A stretch of DNA of 64,000 nt from contig NZ_CP141769.1 of the NCBI RefSeq assembly GCF_035621355.1, forward strand, positions 1,240,001 to 1,304,000. Reading direction: 5' to 3'. Of this stretch, positions 38,676-50,207 are shown in pieces. The position numbers and the translations under genes are program-made. The stretch is from Thiobacillus sp. SCUT-2 (GTDB taxonomy: Bacteria > Pseudomonadota > Gammaproteobacteria > Burkholderiales > Thiobacillaceae). The stretch's first letter is position 1, and each line of letters begins with the position of its first letter. A model generated the notes under the pieces. That model ran no database searches, was not told the origin of the DNA, and saw only the letters and a list, made by a program, of their open reading frames with translations.

Positions 38676-40094
38676 TCAGCCCGGGGGCAGGGCATCATCC
38701 TCGCCGGCGCCCAGGTTGAGCAGCGGGTTGTAGTCGGGTTCCAGACGCAGCAGGATGTCGTAGTAGTTGCGGATGTTCTCCGCGAAGATCAGCGCCTCCG
38801 CCCCGCGCGCATAGCCATATTTCATCACCCGCGCATAGCTGCCCCGCCCCAGGTACGGGAGGGCCTGCTTGACGTCGGCCCAGCTGTCGGGATTGCCGCC
38901 ACGCGCCTGGGCGATGCGGCGCGCGTCCTCGAGGTGGCCCTGACCCTGGTTGTAGGCCGCCAGCGCGAGCCAGGTGCGGTCCGGCTCGGAGATGCGCTCG
39001 GGCAGCGCGTCCTTCAGCAGCGCCAGGTAGCGGGCGCCGCCGACGATGCTCTGGCGGGCGTTGAGGCGATCGGTGATGCCCATGCGGTCGGCCGTCTCGG
39101 CGGTCAGCATCATGAGCCCGCGCACGCCGGTCGGCGAGGTTGCGAAACGGTCCCACTTCGATTCCTGGTAGCCGATCGCGGCCAGCAGCCGCCAGTCGAT
39201 GCCGGTCAGCGTCTGCGCCTCCTGGAAGTAGCGGCGCAAGGTGGGCAGGCGCTCCGGGCGCAGCTGCATGATGCCGAGGATGTCGCTGTTGTCGAGCCGC
39301 TTCACGTGGCCGAAATAGCGCTCGTAGGTGCGCCGGATGGTGCCGTCCCGGTTCGCCTGCTCGATGAAGCGCGCCAGCGCGTTGCGCAGCACCAGGGAAC
39401 TGCGGGTCGGCAGCGCCCAGACGATCTTCTGCACGTCGGGAAGGTCGAATGCCACCGCCAGATCCGGATAGAAGGTGCGCATGGGATCGAAGTCCATGCC
39501 GTTGACGATCACCGCGTCGTACTTGCCGGCCTGCAGCTGGTCCAGGAGTTCGTCCGGCCAGACGTTCTCGAGCGCCGCCCAGCTGAGCTTCGGATACTTC
39601 CGCTTCAGGCGCATCAGCATCGGGCTATGCCCCGAGCCGACGATCAGCGCGACTTTCCTGCCGACCAGGTCCGCGACCGTGCGCGGCGCCGCGTCGCCGG
39701 TGCGGTAGACGACGTGAACCGGCGTCTCGAACAGGACCGGCCCGGCGATCAGGTGGTGATCCTTGACCACGGCCTGCGGCAGGGCCGCGGCCGCGAGGTG
39801 GATGCGTTGGGCCTTGAGCAGGCTGAACAGCGCGTCGGGGTTCGGCTTCTCGGTCCACTCGAGCTTCCAGTTCTGCGAACGGGCGAACGCCTCGAGCAGA
39901 TCGTGTTCGAAGCCGGCCGCTTCGCCGTTGCGAGCGATGTAATAGGTGGCCGGGCTGTTGCGCGTGCCGACCTGCAGCTCGCCGGTGGCCTCGGGCGGCG
40001 GAAGCGGGCGGCTGCATGCCGCCAATGCCGCGGCCAGCAGCAGTGCGGCCGCTTGTCTCCCGATTCGTCCCATTTTTTTTGTCAGGCGGGGCAT
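38676..40094 (-). CDS. mltF: Membrane-bound lytic murein transglycosylase F
   Basis: A 472-residue lipoprotein. Signal peptide with lipobox LAAC (about residue 26), then a periplasmic solute-binding-like domain (about 40-270; GELQVGTRNSPATYYIARNG), then a lytic transglycosylase domain (AAIGYQESKWDRFATSPTGV with catalytic glutamate near residue 310, and AAYNQGQGHLEDAR). Cleaves peptidoglycan glycan strands with anhydro-muropeptide release. Start is uncertain: ATG at 40094 or 40073, neither with a clear Shine-Dalgarno; an in-frame GTG lies at 40100. Confidence 0.92.
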   Translation of the reverse strand: MPRLTKKMGRIGRQAAALLLAAALAACSRPLPPPEATGELQVGTRNSPATYYIARNGEAAGFEHDLLEAFARSQNWKLEWTEKPNPDALFSLLKAQRIHLAAAALPQAVVKDHHLIAGPVLFETPVHVVYRTGDAAPRTVADLVGRKVALIVGSGHSPMLMRLKRKYPKLSWAALENVWPDELLDQLQAGKYDAVIVNGMDFDPMRTFYPDLAVAFDLPDVQKIVWALPTRSSLVLRNALARFIEQANRDGTIRRTYERYFGHVKRLDNSDILGIMQLRPERLPTLRRYFQEAQTLTGIDWRLLAAIGYQESKWDRFATSPTGVRGLMMLTAETADRMGITDRLNARQSIVGGARYLALLKDALPERISEPDRTWLALAAYNQGQGHLEDARRIAQARGGNPDSWADVKQALPYLGRGSYARVMKYGYARGAEALIFAENIRNYYDILLRLEPDYNPLLNLGAGEDDALPPG

Positions 40095-40171
40095 GAGCAC
40101 AGTCTGACCGAGCGCGAAATTTTCGTCCAGCAGCGCGCAAAGCGGCCGACTCGGTTACAATACGCGCCGCC

Positions 40172-40261
<90 letters not shown>

Positions 40262-40272
40262 CGGTCACCAGG

Positions 40273-40308
40273 AAACCCGCTCAGCTGTCCGCTTGGCGGG
40301 TTTTTTGT
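40273..40308 (+). terminator. Rho-independent terminator after tRNA-Ser
   Basis: AACCCGC (40274-40280) pairs with GCGGGTT (40296-40302), followed by TTTTTTG. It starts 12 bp after the tRNA CCA end. Confidence 0.88.
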
Positions 40309-40685
40309 TTTGTGCGCCCCGCTTTTGGCGCGCCGCGGAAGCCGTCGGCCGCGGCACGCCGGGAGCATGCCGCAACAGGCTTCGCCGAGCCCCGGACAGA
40401 TCGGCAGTCCGGCGGACCGGACTCCGTGCATCGGGGGCCGCCTCGGAGTCGACCACGCGGCCTTCGCCGCACGGTGCCCGCGCCGGGCGATCCAAATTCA
40501 CCTAGGATGGAAAAAGCAGGTTGCGACGGAGGGGCACGGTTCGGCAGGCCGGCGGATGGGCTTCGGGGCGAGGGGGGGCGGCATCGGGCAGGGCGTTGCA
40601 GGGGGCTTTGGCCCTACTTCCTGCGGGCTTGAAAATTCCCCCCATGACATCAAAATAAGGCCAGTAATTCAGGTTTATTCGAGCT
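40309..40685. other. Gene-free interval between tRNA-Ser and clpS
   Basis: No supported gene in about 375 bp. One perfect hairpin, AGTCCGG-CGGA-CCGGACT, lies at 40406-40423 without a T tract. The last 60 bp before clpS are less GC-rich and likely hold its promoter, but I cannot name the boxes. Overlapping open frames here are composition shadows. Confidence 0.6.
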
Positions 40686-40994
40686 ATGGCAACCAAGCGA
40701 GAAGGTACTACCCTACTGGAACCGTCCGCGGCGAAGGTCAAGCCTCCGCCCTTGTACAAGGTGCTGCTGCTCAATGACGACTACACGCCGATGGAGTTCG
40801 TCGTGCATGTGCTCAGGAAGTTTTTTGGCATCGACCAAGAACGGGCGACACAGATCATGCTCAAAGTGCATACTGAGGGCGTAGGGGTGTGCGGGGTCTA
40901 CCCGAGGGATATCGCGCATACGAAGGTCGAGCAGGTTGTGGATTTCGCGCGGCAGCACCAGCACCCGCTGCAATGTACGATGGAGGAAAGTTAG
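40686..40994 (+). CDS. clpS: ClpAP adaptor protein ClpS
   Basis: A 102-residue N-recognin: [40 protein letters not shown]. The N-end-rule pocket residues N34-D35 region ([10 protein letters not shown]) and the conserved GxCGVY are present. It delivers N-degron substrates to ClpA, whose gene follows with 0 bp between. Confidence 0.96.
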   Translation: MATKREGTTLLEPSAAKVKPPPLYKVLLLNDDYTPMEFVVHVLRKFFGIDQERATQIMLKVHTEGVGVCGVYPRDIAHTKVEQVVDFARQHQHPLQCTMEES

Positions 40995-43250
<2,256 letters not shown>

Positions 43251-43391
43251 CGCCTTCGCACCAATTACCCATCAAGTTTCCGCATGGGTGGTCGTAAGCC
43301 GTTCCAGAGATAGACGCATCCCGGCCGGACGCACGTTGCGGCGCCGGACGGCGGTGCGCCTGTCCCTCGTGAACTGGACGGAGGATCACCC

Positions 43392-43940
43392 ATGAAATTT
43401 CCCCTCGCATCGCGGCGCGCTGTCGTGGCTGCGGTCTGTAGCTTGTCCCTTTGCGGAAGTGCCGTTGCGGCCGGCGCCCAGGAGGCGAAGCCGGCGCTTT
43501 CGGGCGACGACCTGACTTCGGTCAGCGAACGCATCCGGCAAACCGGCGAAAAAATGCGTGAAGACCTGAAGCAGGCGCGGGCGCGCCTCGAGGCCGAGAA
43601 GGCACAGGAGGCGGAACGCCGGCGCCAGGAGGAACTGGCGCGCCAGCAGGCCCTCAAGGAAAAGCAGCAGCGCGAGGCCCAGCTCGCGGCGCAGGAGCGC
43701 GCCCGCCGCGAGGCCGCGGCGGAGGCCGAGCGGCAGCGCCAGGCGGCCCTGCGTGCCAAGCAGCTGGAGGCGCAGAAGGAGCAGGAGGCGCGCGCCCGTG
43801 CCGCCGAGGCCTTGCAGGCGGCGCGTGCATCGTCTGCACCGCGGGCGTTCGCGGATGACCGCCAGAGTGCCAAGGCCCGCGCGGCCGAGGCACTGCGGAA
43901 GGCGCGTGCGTCGGCGGGTCCGAAGGCGTTTACCGAATAG
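43392..43940 (+). CDS. Secreted coiled-coil protein
   Basis: A 182-residue protein with a signal peptide (about 1-29, SAVAAGAQ). The remainder is almost entirely a charged, Ala/Arg/Glu/Gln-rich helix (about 45-150), predicted as a long coiled coil. It ends in two related segments, ARAAEALQAARASSAPRAFA and ARAAEALRKARASAGPKAF. No domain or catalytic motif. Probably periplasmic; function unknown. Confidence 0.7.
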   Translation: MKFPLASRRAVVAAVCSLSLCGSAVAAGAQEAKPALSGDDLTSVSERIRQTGEKMREDLKQARARLEAEKAQEAERRRQEELARQQALKEKQQREAQLAAQERARREAAAEAERQRQAALRAKQLEAQKEQEARARAAEALQAARASSAPRAFADDRQSAKARAAEALRKARASAGPKAFTE

Positions 43941-43944
43941 CAGG

Positions 43945-43970
43945 TCCCCCGGGGCAGCCTGCCCCGGGGA
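43945..43970. terminator. GC-rich hairpin after the coiled-coil gene
   Basis: CCCCGGGGCAG (43947-43957) pairs with CTGCCCCGGGG (43959-43969). Perfect arms but no T tract, so termination is only probable. Confidence 0.45.
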
Positions 43971-43983
43971 AGAGGCAACAAAA

Positions 43984-44004
43984 ACGGCGCCGGAAGGGCG
44001 CCGT
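43984..44004 (-). terminator. Hairpin with T tract on the minus strand
   Basis: ACGGCGCC-GGAAG-GGCGCCGT. Read on the minus strand it is followed by TTTTTG, a Rho-independent form; on the plus strand no T tract follows. No minus-strand gene ends nearby. Confidence 0.45.
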
Positions 44005-44336
44005 GAAAAACCCGGATGGCAGGAGGAGGAGCGCCTAGGGACGAGTCCCTACCGGGATATCTACAAGGGAAACAAGCATGGTTTGAATATAGGCCAAATC
44101 GCAACCACTGCCATCGGCAGATTGACCCAATCCATCCCAGTTATTTTGAATTAGCGGCGCACGCGCCGGTTTCTTTAGGGCCCCGCAATCGCGTTTTCGC
44201 GCGCTTGCCCAAAGGCCGGGAATCCCGCACCATAGCCGACGCGAGCGCGCGGCGCGCCGGCCGGCCCTGGTGAACGCGGACGTCGGGAACGGAATTTGCC
44301 CTGCTCGTACAAAATAACCAGACAAGAGCATTCGAC
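44005..44336. other. Gene-free interval upstream of manC
   Basis: About 330 bp with a short AT-richer stretch (44085-44150) and a 7-bp perfect inverted repeat TAGGGAC-GA-GTCCCTA at 44036-44051. No supported gene or known RNA. It presumably contains the manC promoter. Confidence 0.5.
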
Positions 44337-45758
44337 ATGACCGCCATCCACCCCGTCGTTCTTTCCGGAGGCTCGGGCACCCGCCTGTGGCCGCTGTCCC
44401 GCGCAGCGCTCCCGAAGCAGTTGCTGCCCCTCGCCAGCGACCGCAGCCTGCTCCAGGACACTGTCGGCCGATTGGCAGACATGCCGGAAATGGCGCCGCC
44501 CCTGATGGTCTGCAATGTCGAGCACCGCTTCATGATCGCCGAACAGATGCGCCAGATCGACACGCAGGCGCGGGCGATCGTGCTGGAGCCGGTCGGGCGC
44601 AACACCGCGCCGGCGATCGCGGTGGCCGCCCTGATGCTGTCGCGCGACGACCCCGACGCCCTGATGCTGGTATTGCCGGCGGACCACCTGATCGGCGACG
44701 TGGCAGCCTTCCATGCCGCCATTCGCACCGCGGCGCAGGCCGCGCAGGGCGGCCACCTCGCCACTTTCGGCATCGTCGCCGCGACGCCGGAGACAGGTTA
44801 CGGCTACATCCGCAAGGGGGCCGCGCTTGCCGGCGTGGCCGGCGCCCACGAAGTCGCCGCCTTCGTCGAGAAGCCCGACCTCGCGACCGCCGGGCGATAC
44901 GTCGAATCGGGCGAATACTTCTGGAACAGCGGCATGTTCCTGTTCCGCGCCTCGGATTTCCTGGACGAACTGAAGGCACTGCGGCCGGACATCCTCGGGG
45001 CCAGCCGCGCGGCGCTGGACGCCGCCACGCTCGACCTCGACTTCGTACGGCTCGACCCGCCCGCGTTCGAGGCCTGTCCGTCGGAATCGGTCGACTACGC
45101 CGTCATGGAACGCACCCGCCGCGCCGCCGTCGTGCCGGCCGACATCGCCTGGAACGACATCGGCGCCTGGTCGGCGCTGTGGGAGGTGGCCTCCAAGGAC
45201 GAGCAGGGCAACGCGATCCGCGGCGACGTCATGCTGGAAAACGCCCGCAACAACTTCGTCCGCGCCGAGGGCCGCATGGTGGCGCTGCTCGGGGTGGAGG
45301 ACCTGGTGGTGGTCGAGACCGCCGACGTCGTCCTGGTCGCGAAGAAGGACCAGGTGCAGGACGTGAAGAAGCTGGTCGACCGCCTCAAGGCCGAGAAGCG
45401 CTGCGAGCACCTCGTCCACAAGCAGGTCTACCGCCCCTGGGGCTGGTACGAGGGCATCGACGAGGGCGAGCGCTTCCAGGTCAAGCGCATCATGGTCAAG
45501 CCGGGCGAGAAGCTCAGCCTGCAGATGCACCACCACCGCGCCGAGCACTGGATCGTCGTCTCCGGCACGGCACGCGTGACGCGCGACGGCGAGGTCGAAC
45601 TGCTGAGCGAGAACCAGTCGACCTACATCCCCCTCGGCACGACCCACCGGCTCGAGAACCCCGGCAAGATCGACCTGCACATGATCGAGGTGCAGTCGGG
45701 CACCTACCTCGGCGAGGACGACATCGTCCGCCTCGAGGACGTCTACAAGCGCAGCTGA
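44337..45758 (+). CDS. manC: Mannose-1-phosphate guanylyltransferase / mannose-6-phosphate isomerase
   Basis: A bifunctional 473-residue type II PMI-GMP enzyme making GDP-mannose for surface polysaccharides. The nucleotidyltransferase domain starts with SGGSGTRLWPLS at 10-21 and has FVEKPD and NSGMFLF. The C-terminal cupin isomerase domain has QMHHHRAEHWIVVSG and PLGTTHRLENPG. No polysaccharide cluster is adjacent, so the end product is unknown. Confidence 0.95.
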   Translation: MTAIHPVVLSGGSGTRLWPLSRAALPKQLLPLASDRSLLQDTVGRLADMPEMAPPLMVCNVEHRFMIAEQMRQIDTQARAIVLEPVGRNTAPAIAVAALMLSRDDPDALMLVLPADHLIGDVAAFHAAIRTAAQAAQGGHLATFGIVAATPETGYGYIRKGAALAGVAGAHEVAAFVEKPDLATAGRYVESGEYFWNSGMFLFRASDFLDELKALRPDILGASRAALDAATLDLDFVRLDPPAFEACPSESVDYAVMERTRRAAVVPADIAWNDIGAWSALWEVASKDEQGNAIRGDVMLENARNNFVRAEGRMVALLGVEDLVVVETADVVLVAKKDQVQDVKKLVDRLKAEKRCEHLVHKQVYRPWGWYEGIDEGERFQVKRIMVKPGEKLSLQMHHHRAEHWIVVSGTARVTRDGEVELLSENQSTYIPLGTTHRLENPGKIDLHMIEVQSGTYLGEDDIVRLEDVYKRS

Positions 45759-46357
45759 GGCCGCGCGCCCTTCTTCGGCGCACGGGTTTACGCGGCATGG
45801 CGTGCCGGGTAGACTTGCGCGCCTGATCAACTGCGGAGACCCCACGTGGGCACTTGTTCGAGTGACGGTAGTCGGCCGGCGCGTGCAGCCGGCAAGCCCT
45901 CGGCAAGATAACGCGCAGGTCCCCCTGCCGCCGTCTCGCCGAAAGCGAGACGCGGAAAACCTCTCCGCCGGCCGTCCGCGCCGGCTTCCGTCGAATCTCC
46001 TGGCGTCGCCATCCTGTGGGTGGCGGCCCGAACGCCCCTGCTGCCAGCGGCACGGGAACCGGCATCGCGCTGCGCCGTCCATTGACGCGCGGGGCCGAGG
46101 CCGGAAGTTGCCGATCGGGATCCCGCCCCATGAAGAAGGGAAGAAGGATCGTGAGCATCGTTCGTCAGCACGCATCATGCACCGCCACCGCCCGGCCGCC
46201 GCAGCGCCCGCGCACGCGCGCCGCCACGGGCGTGCGATGGTGACGTCCCGGACCGCTCACAGGATCGACACACGCCATGCAGAACGACACTGACAGACGT
46301 TCGCCTGCATAACCCTCGCGCGACAGCGCAGGGGCGCGGGCAACCCAGGGGAACACG
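45759..46357 (+). other. Long leader/intergenic region upstream of the MgtA-type ATPase
   Basis: Nearly 600 bp with no supported gene on either strand. It contains several strong stem-loops, for example GTCTCGC-CGAAA-GCGAGAC at 45933-45951. mgtA genes elsewhere have long Mg2+-responsive leaders, so regulation here is plausible, but I do not recognise an M-box, yybP-ykoY or Salmonella mgtA leader. Confidence 0.5.
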
Positions 46358-49105
46358 ATGCGCTTCACGCTGTTGAAAGAGGTTTTTGCGGGATTCCTGC
46401 GGACCCGCCATCTCGCACGCCATTTCCACCGGCTGGCCCTGCTCGACACGCTGACGCAGACGGGCGTCAGCCGCGAGGTGCCCGCCAGCCTTGCCAGGAC
46501 GCTGGTCGCGGCGGCCAGGGAAACGCCTTCCGCCCTGCTGGGACAGCTGGACAGCCGCGCCGACGGCCTGACCGAAGCCCAGGTCGAAAGCGTCCGCGAG
46601 CGGGTGGGCGTGAACGAGATCGAGCACGAGAAGCCGCTGCCGTGGTGGCTCCATCTGTGGCACTGCTACCGCAACCCGTTCAACCTGCTGCTGACGCTGC
46701 TCGCCGTTATTTCCTACCTGACCGAGGACATGAAGGCCACGCTGGTGATCTCGACCATGGTCGTGCTCTCGACGCTGCTGCGTTTCTGGCAGGAGGCGAA
46801 GTCGAACAAGGCAGCCGACGCGCTCAAGGCGATGGTCAGCAACACTGCCACCGTCATCCGGCGCGCCGAGGCGGGCGGGGCGGCGTCCGCCGACGCGGCG
46901 CAGGGGGTGTCCGGCCGGCGCTTCGAGCTGCCCATTCGCCAGCTCGTGCCCGGAGACCTGATCGTGCTGTCCGCGGGCGACATGATCCCTGGCGACTGCC
47001 GGGTGCTGGCGGCCAAGGACCTGTTCGTGTCGCAGGCCGCCATGACCGGGGAATCGATGCCGGTGGAGAAGTTCGTCGAGCAGCGCGTCGCCGCGACGCT
47101 CAATCCCCTCGAACTCGACAATATCCTGTTCATGGGCACCAACGTCGTGTCGGGCGCCGCGACCGCCGTCGTCATCGCGACCGGGAATCGCACCTATTTC
47201 GGCGCGCTGGCGAGCCGGGTGACGGCCACCGACCGGGCACCGACGTCGTTCCAGGCCGGCGTGAACAAGGTGAGCTGGCTGCTGATCCGCTTCATGTTCG
47301 TGATGGCGCCGCTGGTGCTGCTGATCAACGGCTTCACCAAGCACGACTGGATGGAAGCCCTGCTGTTCGCGCTGTCGATCGCCGTCGGACTGACCCCGGA
47401 AATGCTGCCGATGATCGTCACCTCGACGCTCGCCAAGGGGGCGGTATTCCTGTCGCGCAAGAAGGTGATCGTCAAGCGGCTCGACGCGATCCAGAATTTC
47501 GGCGCGATGGACGTGCTGTGCACCGACAAGACGGGCACCCTGACGCAGGACCGGATCTTCCTTGCGCGGCACACCGATGTGTGGGGCCTCGAATCGGACG
47601 CGGTCCTGCAGTTCGCCTACCTCAACAGCCATTACCAGACGGGACTCAAGAACCTGCTCGACGTCGCGGTGCTGGAGCATGTCGACGTCCAGCGCAAGCT
47701 CGACGTCGCCAGCAACTACCGCAAGGTCGACGAGATCCCGTTCGACTTCGAGCGGCGCCGAATGTCCGTCGTGGTCAGCGAACGCGAGGATCACCACGAG
47801 CTCATCTGCAAGGGCGCGGTCGAGGAGATCCTGGCGGCGTGCACCACCGTCCGCCACGGCGACCGCATCGAGCCGCTGACGGCGGCGGTGCTGGCGCGGA
47901 TCCGCAACGTGACGACCGAGCTGAACGACGAAGGGCTGCGGGTCGTGGCCGTGGCGGTCAAGGAGGGGCCGCCGTCCCGCGAAACCTACGGCGTCGCCGA
48001 CGAGCGCGACCTCACCCTGGTCGGCTACGTCGCCTTCCTCGACCCACCCAAGGAGAGCACCGCGCCCGCACTGCGGGCACTGGCGGAGCATGGCATCGCG
48101 GTGAAGGTGCTGACCGGCGACAACGAGCGGGTCACCGCCAAGATCTGCCGCGAAGTCGGGCTCGAGCAGCGCGGCGTGCTGCTCGGCTCGGACATCGAAC
48201 GTCTGGAGGACAGTGAACTGGGCAGGGCCATCGAGGCCGCCAACGTGTTCGCCCGGCTGACGCCGGGGCACAAGGAGCGCATCGTGCGGCTGCTCAAGCA
48301 GAACGGCCACGTGGTCGGCTTCATGGGGGACGGCATCAACGACGCGCCCGCCCTGCGCACGGCCGACATCGGCATCTCGGTGGACACGGCGGTCGACATC
48401 GCCAAGGAGGCGGCCGACATCATCCTGCTGGAGAAGAGCCTGATGGTGCTCGAGGAGGGCGTGCTGGAGGGACGCCGCACCTTCGCGAACATGCTGAAGT
48501 ACATCAAGATGACCGCCAGCTCCAACTTCGGCAACGTCTTCTCGGTGCTGGTGGCGAGCGCCTTCATTCCCTTCCTGCCGATGCTGCCGATGCACCTGCT
48601 GGTGCAGAACCTGCTCTACGACGTCTCGCAGATCGCGATCCCGTTCGACAACGTCGATCCCGAGCAGCTCAGGCAGCCGCAGCGCTGGCAACCCGGGGAC
48701 ATCGGGCGCTTCATGCTGTTCTTCGGCCCGGTGAGCTCGGTCTTCGACATCCTGACCTTCGCCCTGATGTGGTTCGTGTTCCACGCGGACAGCCCGGCGC
48801 GGCAGACCCTGTTCCAGTCCGGCTGGTTCGTCGTGGGCCTGCTGACGCAGACGCTGATCGTGCACATGATCCGCACCCCCCGCATCCCCTTCCTGCAGAG
48901 CCGTGCAGCGCCGCCGCTGCTGGCGATGACCGCGTTCATCATGGCGCTCGGCCTGTTCATTCCGATGGGTCCGTTCGCCCACTACTTCAAGCTGCAGGCG
49001 CTGCCCCCGCTGTACTTCGGGTTCCTGCCCGGCATCCTGCTGGGCTACATGGCGCTCACGCAGGCGATGAAGGGCTTCTATAGCCGGCGCTTCGGGTGGC
49101 AATGA
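46358..49105 (+). CDS. mgtA: Magnesium-translocating P-type ATPase (MgtA/MgtB type)
   Basis: A P3B-ATPase of 915 residues for Mg2+ uptake across the inner membrane. Phosphorylation site DKTGTLT with D390; actuator motif AAMTGESMPVEKF at about 227; hinge MGDGINDAPALR at about 657; a cation-site helix LTPEMLPMIVTSTLAKGAV at about 346. The C-terminal helices include NLLYDVSQIAIPFDNVDPE, typical of MgtA. The N-terminal 70 residues are basic and specific to this group. A second Mg-related protein, MgtC-like, is encoded 37 kb away. Confidence 0.95.
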   Translation: MRFTLLKEVFAGFLRTRHLARHFHRLALLDTLTQTGVSREVPASLARTLVAAARETPSALLGQLDSRADGLTEAQVESVRERVGVNEIEHEKPLPWWLHLWHCYRNPFNLLLTLLAVISYLTEDMKATLVISTMVVLSTLLRFWQEAKSNKAADALKAMVSNTATVIRRAEAGGAASADAAQGVSGRRFELPIRQLVPGDLIVLSAGDMIPGDCRVLAAKDLFVSQAAMTGESMPVEKFVEQRVAATLNPLELDNILFMGTNVVSGAATAVVIATGNRTYFGALASRVTATDRAPTSFQAGVNKVSWLLIRFMFVMAPLVLLINGFTKHDWMEALLFALSIAVGLTPEMLPMIVTSTLAKGAVFLSRKKVIVKRLDAIQNFGAMDVLCTDKTGTLTQDRIFLARHTDVWGLESDAVLQFAYLNSHYQTGLKNLLDVAVLEHVDVQRKLDVASNYRKVDEIPFDFERRRMSVVVSEREDHHELICKGAVEEILAACTTVRHGDRIEPLTAAVLARIRNVTTELNDEGLRVVAVAVKEGPPSRETYGVADERDLTLVGYVAFLDPPKESTAPALRALAEHGIAVKVLTGDNERVTAKICREVGLEQRGVLLGSDIERLEDSELGRAIEAANVFARLTPGHKERIVRLLKQNGHVVGFMGDGINDAPALRTADIGISVDTAVDIAKEAADIILLEKSLMVLEEGVLEGRRTFANMLKYIKMTASSNFGNVFSVLVASAFIPFLPMLPMHLLVQNLLYDVSQIAIPFDNVDPEQLRQPQRWQPGDIGRFMLFFGPVSSVFDILTFALMWFVFHADSPARQTLFQSGWFVVGLLTQTLIVHMIRTPRIPFLQSRAAPPLLAMTAFIMALGLFIPMGPFAHYFKLQALPPLYFGFLPGILLGYMALTQAMKGFYSRRFGWQ

Positions 49106-49109
49106 GAAC

Positions 49110-49130
49110 GTGTAGGGCAAACCCCTACAC
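49110..49130 (+). terminator. Inverted repeat between mgtA and flhD
   Basis: GTGTAGGG-CAAAC-CCCTACAC is a perfect 8-bp stem 5 bp after the mgtA stop. No T tract, so it could be a weak terminator or an operator of flhDC. Confidence 0.45.
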
Positions 49131-49265
49131 AGGCGGGTAAGAAAACGCCGTCACGCAATACAGCGTCCGTCCACATTAACTTTCCGGGGTGTCGTCCGAA
49201 AACGAATTCACCACGCCGACTTAAGTGTGGCTTTCGAAAAAATTTCGACGAAAGAGGGCAGGACC

Positions 49266-49583
49266 ATGAAACTCGAAGAAATGCTGGATGAAATGCGCGA
49301 TGTCAACCTGAACTACCTGATGCTGGCGCAGAGCATGATCCAACACGACAAGGCCACCGCCGTCTTTCGCCTGGGCATCAGCCAGGACGTCGCCGACCTG
49401 ATCGAGGCCCTGACCCCTGCCCAGATCCTGAAGCTGGCCGCTTCCGGCATGATGGTCTCGCGCTTCCGCTTCGACGACGGCGCCGTCCTCAACATGCTGA
49501 CGAGCTACACCAAGGACCGCGCCCTGGCGCAGTCCCACGCCGCCATCCTGATGGCCGGCCAGGCCGTCGAGGCCTTCGCCTGA
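49266..49583 (+). CDS. flhD: Flagellar master regulator subunit FlhD
   Basis: 105 residues: MLDEMRDVNLNYLMLAQSMI and FRLGISQDVADLIEALTPAQ, both FlhD signatures. It forms the FlhD4C2 complex that activates class II flagellar promoters with sigma-70. The ATG at 49266 is used although an in-frame start exists 13 codons earlier, because AGGACC directly precedes it and the family N terminus fits. flhC follows by 46 bp. Confidence 0.95.
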   Translation: MKLEEMLDEMRDVNLNYLMLAQSMIQHDKATAVFRLGISQDVADLIEALTPAQILKLAASGMMVSRFRFDDGAVLNMLTSYTKDRALAQSHAAILMAGQAVEAFA

Positions 49584-49629
49584 AGCGCGGCCGGCGCCGA
49601 AAAAAGAAACACGCGGGGGGAGGGGAAGC

Positions 49630-50184
49630 ATGAGCAAGAAAAGCCTGTTGAACGAGATGCGCGACACCCAGCTGGCGATCGAACTGATCGAACTGGGCGC
49701 CCGCCCGCAGGTGCTGGAGTCGGAGACCTCGCTGTCGCGCGAGCGCCTGCTCAAGCTCTACAAGGAGGTCAAGGGCGTGTCGCCGCCGAAGGGCATGCTG
49801 CCGTTCTCGACCGACTGGTTCCTGACCTGGCTCCCCAACGTCCATTCCTCGCTGTTCATCAACATCCACCGCTACATCACGAAGAACAGCGACTGCAGCG
49901 GCATCGAGGCCGTGCTGAAGAGCTACCGCCTGTATCAGGAATACCTGCATACCAACCAGATCGAGGAAGTGCTGAGCTTCACCCGCGCGTGGACGCTGAA
50001 CCGCTTCTTCGAAAGCCGCATGCTCGACACCGCCGTCTGCAGCCATTGCGGCGGCCACTTCGTCGTCCACCCGGACGATCTCCACACCCACTACGTCTGC
50101 GGCCTGTGCAACATTCCGGCACGCGCCGGCAAGACCCGCAAGGCCAAGGCCGAGGCCGCGACCGCACTGACTGCCGCCGCCTGA
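49630..50184 (+). CDS. flhC: Flagellar master regulator subunit FlhC
   Basis: A 184-residue DNA-binding subunit of FlhDC. The zinc-binding cysteines C137, C140, C157 and C160 are at the same numbers as in E. coli FlhC (CSHCGG and CGLCN). GGGGG-rich Shine-Dalgarno sits just before the ATG. Together with flhD it puts flagella under the enterobacterial/betaproteobacterial type of control rather than FleQ. Confidence 0.96.
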   Translation: MSKKSLLNEMRDTQLAIELIELGARPQVLESETSLSRERLLKLYKEVKGVSPPKGMLPFSTDWFLTWLPNVHSSLFINIHRYITKNSDCSGIEAVLKSYRLYQEYLHTNQIEEVLSFTRAWTLNRFFESRMLDTAVCSHCGGHFVVHPDDLHTHYVCGLCNIPARAGKTRKAKAEAATALTAAA

Positions 50185-50207
50185 GGGCGACGGCTGCGGT
50201 GATCCCG

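Noticed and set aside
44036..44051. TAGGGAC-GA-GTCCCTA as another guanidine-II hairpin upstream of manC
   Set aside because: Single hairpin without a proper ACGR tetraloop, far from the start codon, and next to an unrelated gene.
45514..46171. Minus-strand ORFs upstream of mgtA
   Set aside because: Arg/Ala/Gly-rich, overlap the manC 3' end, and show no Shine-Dalgarno or domain.
46175..49120. 981-codon minus-strand ORF opposite mgtA
   Set aside because: Antisense shadow; low-complexity His/Arg/Gln-rich sequence.
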